A model generated the notes under the pieces. That model was not told where the DNA came from and ran no database searches. It saw only the letters and a list, made by a program, of their open reading frames with translations. The translations under genes and the position numbers were made by a program. A DNA stretch of 64,000 nucleotides. Origin: Trichothermofontia sp037445115 (GTDB taxonomy: Bacteria; Cyanobacteriota; Cyanobacteriia; B231). The DNA lies in the NCBI GenBank assembly GCA_037445115.1, contig JBBILC010000001.1, forward strand, positions 1 through 64,000. Direction: 5' to 3'. Shown in pieces: positions 59,501 to 64,000 of this stretch. Each line of letters begins with the position of its first letter. Position 1 is the first letter of the stretch.

Positions 59501-61279
59501 ATGCAAATTACTGACGACCTGAATCAACTGCTCGATATCCTGCCCGATGAATTGCAGTCGCGCCTGCGCCACCACCCAGATCGCGATCAACTGGTTGAAG
59601 TCGTGATGGATTTAGGCCGGGTGCCAGAGGCTCGCTTCCCCAATCGGGTGGAGGAACTCTCGACCCATGCGATCACGCGCCCCGTGTTAGCCACCTGTGT
59701 GCAACGGGTGGGGAGTTTCAGCAGCGATAACCGAGCCGGGATTGAGCAAACCCTGCACCGCATTAGCGCCATCCGCAACCGCACTGGGGATGTCGTAGGA
59801 TTGACCTGCCGGGTAGGCCGCGCCATCTTTGGCACCACCAGCATGATTCGCGATCTAGTGGAAACGGGGCGATCGCTCCTGCTCCTGGGACGGCCTGGGG
59901 TGGGCAAAACGACGGCCCTGCGCGAGATTGCCCGTGTCCTGGCGGATGAACTGGGCAAACGGGTCGTGATTATCGACACGTCTAACGAAATTGCGGGCGA
60001 TGGGGATATCCCCCATCCGGCGATCGGGCGGGCACGACGGATGCAGGTGGCCCGTCCGGAGTTACAGCACCAAGTGATGATCGAAGCGGTGGAAAACCAC
60101 ATGCCAGAGGTGATCATCATCGATGAAATTGGCACGGAACTGGAGGCCCTCGCAGCGCGGACGATCGCCGAACGCGGGGTGCAACTGGTCGGCACGGCCC
60201 ACGGCAATCAGATTGCCAACCTGATCAAAAACCCCACCCTCTCGGATTTAATCGGCGGTATCCAGTCCGTTACCCTGGGGGATGAGGAAGCCCGCCGTCG
60301 CGGGAGCCAGAAAACGGTCCTGGAGCGCAAGGCTCCCCCCACCTTTGAGATCGCGATCGAAATGCTGGAGCGGCAACGGTGGGTCGTGCATGAGCAAGTC
60401 GCCGAAACCGTGGATAACATCCTGCGCGGACGCCCCGTCAGTCCCCAGCTCCGCACGATTAACGACGAGGGCAAGGTTGTCGTCACCCGCGAATTACCTC
60501 CCGCCCAAGCCGAAGTGCCGACAATGACCCCTTTTGCCAAGGGCTGGCAGTCCTCTGGTCGTATGGTGCCCCCGGCTAGTTCCCCCAGCACCCGTAAAGC
60601 TGCCCGTGCGTCCGTGCCCCTCTCGGAGGAGCAGTACTTTGCCCAAATGCTAGATGCGTCGTTGGCGGAGCAGCCGTTGCCGTCGGCGGAGTTGGCTGCA
60701 TTTGAGGATGAGTCAGCGTCTAGGCGGGAGTCGGTGGTAGATTTTCCCGCTGTGGTCCCGATCGTGTCGGGAGGAGAGACCCTGTGCATCTATCCCTATG
60801 CCGTGGGGCGTCAACAACTGGAGCAGGCCATTCACACCCTCGCCCTCCCCGTGGTCATCACCAAAAATATTGACGAGGCAGATGTGATTCTGACAGTGCG
60901 ATCGCAGGTGAAGGGCCACTCCAAACTTAAGCACTTGGCCAAAATGCGCCAAGTCCCGATCCACGCCATCAAGGCCAGCACCTTACCCCATATTGTCCGT
61001 GCCTTGCGGCGAATGCTCAATGTGGATGAGCCAGCTTCTGCCAGTGGGCTAGATCTCAGCCTATTCTCCCCCACGGGCAGCGATGACGAGTTGGAAGCCC
61101 TAGAGGAAACCCGTCTCGCTGTCGAGCAGATTGTCCTCCCCAAGGGCCAACCCGTGGAGCTATTGCCGCGATCGGCCAAGGTGCGGCGGATGCAACATGA
61201 GTTGGTGGAACACTATCACCTTAAATCGGCCAGTTTTGGCGAGGAACCCAATCGGCGGTTACGGATCTATCCCGCGTAG
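59501..61279 (+). CDS. ycf45: Ycf45-type AAA ATPase (SpoIIIAA-like)
   Basis: About 592 residues. Seen: QLLDILPDELQSRL start, SFSSDNRAGIEQTLHRIS, NRTGDVVGLTCRVGRAI, Walker A GRPGVGKT (130-137), DTSNEIAGDGDIPHPAIGRARRMQ (in part), Walker B EVIIIDEIGTE, then a linker and a C-terminal region with TLCIYPYAVGRQQLEQAI and VRALRRMLNVD that resembles an R3H/nucleic-acid-binding part. Plastids of red algae keep this gene as ycf45. Function is unknown, though the ATPase resembles SpoIIIAA secretion ATPases. Ends far from the next gene (303 nt), which is a kinase. Confidence 0.9.
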   Translation: MQITDDLNQLLDILPDELQSRLRHHPDRDQLVEVVMDLGRVPEARFPNRVEELSTHAITRPVLATCVQRVGSFSSDNRAGIEQTLHRISAIRNRTGDVVGLTCRVGRAIFGTTSMIRDLVETGRSLLLLGRPGVGKTTALREIARVLADELGKRVVIIDTSNEIAGDGDIPHPAIGRARRMQVARPELQHQVMIEAVENHMPEVIIIDEIGTELEALAARTIAERGVQLVGTAHGNQIANLIKNPTLSDLIGGIQSVTLGDEEARRRGSQKTVLERKAPPTFEIAIEMLERQRWVVHEQVAETVDNILRGRPVSPQLRTINDEGKVVVTRELPPAQAEVPTMTPFAKGWQSSGRMVPPASSPSTRKAARASVPLSEEQYFAQMLDASLAEQPLPSAELAAFEDESASRRESVVDFPAVVPIVSGGETLCIYPYAVGRQQLEQAIHTLALPVVITKNIDEADVILTVRSQVKGHSKLKHLAKMRQVPIHAIKASTLPHIVRALRRMLNVDEPASASGLDLSLFSPTGSDDELEALEETRLAVEQIVLPKGQPVELLPRSAKVRRMQHELVEHYHLKSASFGEEPNRRLRIYPA

Positions 61280-61582
61280 GTTTTTAAGGCAAAAACACAG
61301 GGGGGAGGGTCAGGATGGGGCGGAATCTGCCACAGGGAAGACGCCAATCTGTAGAATTGCTTGCACAATGGTAGTGAGGACATCCCTGAAAGGGTGGGTT
61401 TATCTAGATCATGGGCTTGCCCGCTAGATTTTGGGGGTAACCTGTCCCGACAAGCATTTGGGATTGATTCATTACTAATCAGGATTAATCAGGCTGCATC
61501 GCTTTCCTGGCTTGGGATCGTGCCTTTTGGCACTTTTCCCTTCCCAAACCGCCCCTACCTCGATACAGTGACCTAAGTAATC
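61280..61582. other. Spacer between ycf45 and the REC-kinase gene
   Basis: 303 nt without a gene; contains a direct GATTAATCAG-type duplication around 61480-61495. No terminator or promoter is clear. Confidence 0.4.
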
Positions 61583-62746
61583 ATGTTGACCGCTCCCTAC
61601 CCATCGTCTCCCCCGCAGCGTAGCGTGACGACCGATCGCATCCTCGTTGTCGATGACTCACCGGATAATGCCTACCTGATTCAATCAGTGCTGGATTCAG
61701 AGGGATATGCCGTGGAGGTGGCGGCGGATGGCTATACAGCGTTGCGTCAGGTCGAGCAGGAGCCACCAGATCTGATCATGCTGGATGTGATGATGCCGGA
61801 GATCGATGGTTACGAAGTCACCCGCCGCATTCGCAATAATCCCCGTCTACCCTTTGTCCCGATTTTGCTGATCACAGCGTCGGATCAACCCAGTGTGGTG
61901 CGGGGGTTGGATTTGGGGGCCGATGATTTTATCCGTAAGCCCGTCGAGTTTGATGAACTACTCGCGCGGGTGCGATCGCTGCTGCGTCTGAAACACACGA
62001 TCGAGGAACGCAACCAAATTGCCCGCCAGCGGGAGGATTTTGTCTCGCGCCTAACCCATGACCTGCGGACGCCCCTGATTGCTGCTGATCGCATGTTCAA
62101 CCTGTTTTTAGAGGGTGCCCTAGGGGAGTTGACCCCTCAAATGCAGGAGGTCATCCCCAGCATGATTCGCAGCAATCAAAATTTGCTCCAGATGGTGAAC
62201 CAACTGCTGGAGGTCTATCGCTATGAAGCCGGGGCCAAGTCCCTCACCTTTTCTACAGTCAACCTTCAGGATTTGCTGCAAGAAGTGGTGCTGGAACTAC
62301 GACCCCTGGCTACGGCCAAAAATATAGCGCTTGGGTTTGCCACCGCCTGCGGTCCCACAGCCTTCACCCGCTTTGAAGTGGCGGGCGATCGCCAAGAGTT
62401 ACGGCGGGTGTTCACCAATTTGGTGGGGAATGCGATTAAATTTACCGATCGCGGAGCCGTGAAAGTGGCCCTCGCCTGCGTGATGGCTGATTCAGACGAT
62501 GCCCTATCCCCTCATCAAGCCTGGTTAGTGGTTCGGGTGAAGGACACGGGTCCCGGCATCCCGGCGGCGGAACAAGCAACTCTATTCCAGCGCTTTCGCC
62601 AGGGCAACCATACGCGATCGGGCAGTGGCCTGGGTTTGCATCTCTCCCGACAAATTGTGGAGGCACACGGAGGTACGATCGAAGTTGAGTCCTCGGTTGG
62701 CCAAGGCAGCGCGTTTGTAGTGCGCTTACCAGCCCTCCAGACTTGA
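61583..62746 (+). CDS. Hybrid response regulator / histidine kinase (REC-HisKA-HATPase)
   Basis: About 387 residues. Seen: receiver RILVVDDSPDNAYLIQSVL with Asp68 in LIMLDVMMPE and the conserved Lys in FIRKPVEF, then HisKA with His159 in RLTHDLRTPLIAA, N-box VFTNLVGNAIKF, and GTP-lid boxes VKDTGPGIP, FQRFRQGNHTRSGSGLGLHL. Same architecture as the protein at 28855-30108. No TM or sensor domain; cytosolic. Family knowledge: it likely receives phosphate at Asp68 from another kinase and signals on. Partners unknown. Confidence 0.92.
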   Translation: MLTAPYPSSPPQRSVTTDRILVVDDSPDNAYLIQSVLDSEGYAVEVAADGYTALRQVEQEPPDLIMLDVMMPEIDGYEVTRRIRNNPRLPFVPILLITASDQPSVVRGLDLGADDFIRKPVEFDELLARVRSLLRLKHTIEERNQIARQREDFVSRLTHDLRTPLIAADRMFNLFLEGALGELTPQMQEVIPSMIRSNQNLLQMVNQLLEVYRYEAGAKSLTFSTVNLQDLLQEVVLELRPLATAKNIALGFATACGPTAFTRFEVAGDRQELRRVFTNLVGNAIKFTDRGAVKVALACVMADSDDALSPHQAWLVVRVKDTGPGIPAAEQATLFQRFRQGNHTRSGSGLGLHLSRQIVEAHGGTIEVESSVGQGSAFVVRLPALQT

Positions 62747-62827
62747 CTCAATTCTTGACTAAATTAGAGAAGGCACGCACAAGCCGTAGATCATAAATTG
62801 AAATTACGGTAGTCGTCTCGACTGCCA

Positions 62828-62848
62828 ATCTAAAATCTAAAATCTAAA
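62828..62848. repeat. Heptanucleotide repeat ATCTAAA
   Basis: Three exact tandem copies followed by ATCAAG, between the REC-kinase gene and puuE. Confidence 0.85.
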
Positions 62849-62899
62849 ATCAAGCAACAGCAGTCAAGATGCCCGCCCCTAAAATCGTTCCTTTCGCCT

Positions 62900-63829
62900 A
62901 TGTCCTTGTCTTCTTATCCCCGTGATCTCACTGGCTACGGTGCCCATCCTCCCCATCCCCGCTGGCCGGGAGATGCCCGTTTGGCGCTGCAAATTGTGAT
63001 GAATTATGAGGAAGGCTCGGAGTATTCGATTCCAGATGGGGATAATCGCTCCGAAACCTATTTATGGGAAGTACCGGGTGCATCGATGGGACCGGGGAAA
63101 CGAGATTTGATCGTAGAGTCCGTGTATGAATATGGCAGTCGGGCTGGTTTTTGGCGGTTAATGCGATTGTTTCAAAGCCGCCAGATACCCATTACGGTGT
63201 TTGGGGCGGCTCTGGCGTTGGAGCGAAACCCGGAGGCGGCGCAGGCCATTGTTGCAGCGGGTTACGATATTTGCTGCCACGGGTGGCGGTGGATCGGGTT
63301 TCATGAGATGAGCGAGGTGGAAGAACGCCATCAGATGCAGTTGGCGATCGCTTCGCTCCAAAAACTGACGGGATCGCGACCGCTGGGGTGGTATTGCCGC
63401 TATGCACCGAGTGTGAATACACGCCGTTTGGTGGTAGAAGAAGGCGGTTTTCTCTACGATTCTGATGCCTACAACGATGATTTACCCTACTGGGTTGAAG
63501 TGGAAGGTAAACCCCATTTAGTCATTCCCTATACGCTGGATAATAATGATATGAAATTCTCGGTTGCACCGGGATTTAACAGTGGTAATGACTTTTTCAC
63601 CTATTTGAAAGATGCCTTTGATGTGCTGTATCAAGAAGGGGAAACGGCTCCGAAAATGATGTCGGTGGGGTTGCATACGCGCCTCGCGGGACGCCCCGGA
63701 CGCACAGCAGCCTTGGCCCGCTTTCTCGATTATGTGCAAAGCCACGATCGCGTTTGGATTTGCCGCCGCCTCGATATTGCCCAGCATTGGATTCAGCATC
63801 ATGCCTATCGAGCGATCAATCCAGGATAG
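62900..63829 (+). CDS. puuE: Allantoinase PuuE / polysaccharide deacetylase family
   Basis: About 309 residues. Seen: YPRDLTGYGAHPPHPRWPG, the signature IVMNYEEGSEYSIPDGD, SVYEYGSRAGFWRLMRLF, the metal-site-like CCHGWRWIGFHEMS, and SVGLHTRLAGRPGRTAAL. PuuE is a cofactor-light NodB-fold enzyme that opens allantoin to allantoate in purine breakdown; other NodB enzymes deacetylate glycans. The pattern GYCIGYG of classical allantoinase is absent, as expected. No other purine genes are adjacent. It converges on a partial methyltransferase gene at the window edge. Confidence 0.9.
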   Translation: MSLSSYPRDLTGYGAHPPHPRWPGDARLALQIVMNYEEGSEYSIPDGDNRSETYLWEVPGASMGPGKRDLIVESVYEYGSRAGFWRLMRLFQSRQIPITVFGAALALERNPEAAQAIVAAGYDICCHGWRWIGFHEMSEVEERHQMQLAIASLQKLTGSRPLGWYCRYAPSVNTRRLVVEEGGFLYDSDAYNDDLPYWVEVEGKPHLVIPYTLDNNDMKFSVAPGFNSGNDFFTYLKDAFDVLYQEGETAPKMMSVGLHTRLAGRPGRTAALARFLDYVQSHDRVWICRRLDIAQHWIQHHAYRAINPG

Positions 63830-63848
63830 GCGCTCGCCGGGGGGCTGC

Positions 63849-64000
63849 TCAGGCCGACGGCAGGGTTGAAGAACGGGCGATCGTCCAATGGCGATCGGAG
63901 GATTGATAGACCTCCACCCCCGCCAGACCCACGGTCTGGACCATTGCGGTCACTTCAGCTAGGGTAAAAGCGGCACAGAGGGAATCGTGGAACAGTTGGG
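63849..64000 (-). CDS. Partial gene: C-terminus of a probable class I methyltransferase
   Basis: The window holds the last 49 codons, ending at a TGA at 63849-63851; the gene continues beyond 64000. It reads FHDSLCAAFTLAEVTAMVQ and VYQSSDRHWTIARSS. The pattern SDRHWTI is typical of the final strand of SAM-dependent methyltransferases in cyanobacteria. The identity cannot be firm from so short a piece. Confidence 0.6.
   Translation of the reverse strand, partial: QLFHDSLCAAFTLAEVTAMVQTVGLAGVEVYQSSDRHWTIARSSTLPSA

Overview
The window is a piece of a cyanobacterial chromosome. The evidence is petN (cytochrome b6f), thf1/psb29 (photosystem II biogenesis), ldpA (circadian input), ycf45, the arginine dihydrolase/ornithine cyclodeaminase argZ/agrE, a G/H-type pilin, and HIP1 palindromes (GCGATCGC) in genes and spacers throughout. 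The base composition is moderately GC-rich, and short tandem repeats and dispersed palindromes are frequent, which fits a filamentous or Leptolyngbya-like lineage; this placement is inference. No rRNA, tRNA, prophage or complete insertion sequence is visible. Four runs of exactly ten N (10969, 34267, 42968, 43776) show a draft assembly; three of them restore an open frame when removed.

Layout. 0-5 kb (minus strand): sensor kinase, a TM protein with a C-terminal helix-turn-helix-like tail, thf1. 5-10 kb (plus): SH3-domain protein, HpsJ-like membrane protein, DUF502 membrane protein, nusB, family 2 glycosyltransferase. 10-15 kb: argZ/agrE across an N gap, Uma2 nuclease, methyltransferase, HAD hydrolase. 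15-21 kb: dTDP-rhamnose genes rfbC-rfbD-rfbA, a GPH-type sugar/cation symporter, and a coiled-coil methyltransferase-like protein preceded by two CRISPR-repeat-like sequences. 21-24 kb: SLC13/ArsB-type transporter and a repeat-rich 1.1 kb spacer. 24-30 kb: a 1464-residue multidomain kinase with two GAF domains that look like DXCF-lineage cyanobacteriochromes, followed by a REC-kinase hybrid. 30-36 kb: hypothetical genes, a secreted hemagglutination-domain/CHAT-protease fusion, and a retropepsin-like lipoprotein. 36-45 kb: ftsH, murJ, a GcvPA-type glycine dehydrogenase subunit, a U32 peptidase-like protein, and mutS2 with a repeat-derived insertion. 45-54 kb: STAS protein, hemF, a 45-residue membrane protein, petN, pilin, a paralog of the 2.6 kb TM protein, amidase, small conserved proteins, DCC-family protein. 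54-64 kb: birA, M23 peptidase, hypC-hypD, a tnpB remnant, ldpA, ycf45, a REC-kinase hybrid, puuE, and the end of a methyltransferase.

Most of the content is core cyanobacterial housekeeping. The strongest signals worth a second look are the candidate photosensory GAF pair at 26.7-27.8 kb, the FHA-CHAT fusion, the palindrome-derived insertion inside mutS2, a roughly 105-nt dispersed element with a variable hairpin beside a tnpB remnant, and 14-nt tandem arrays sitting on gene boundaries.
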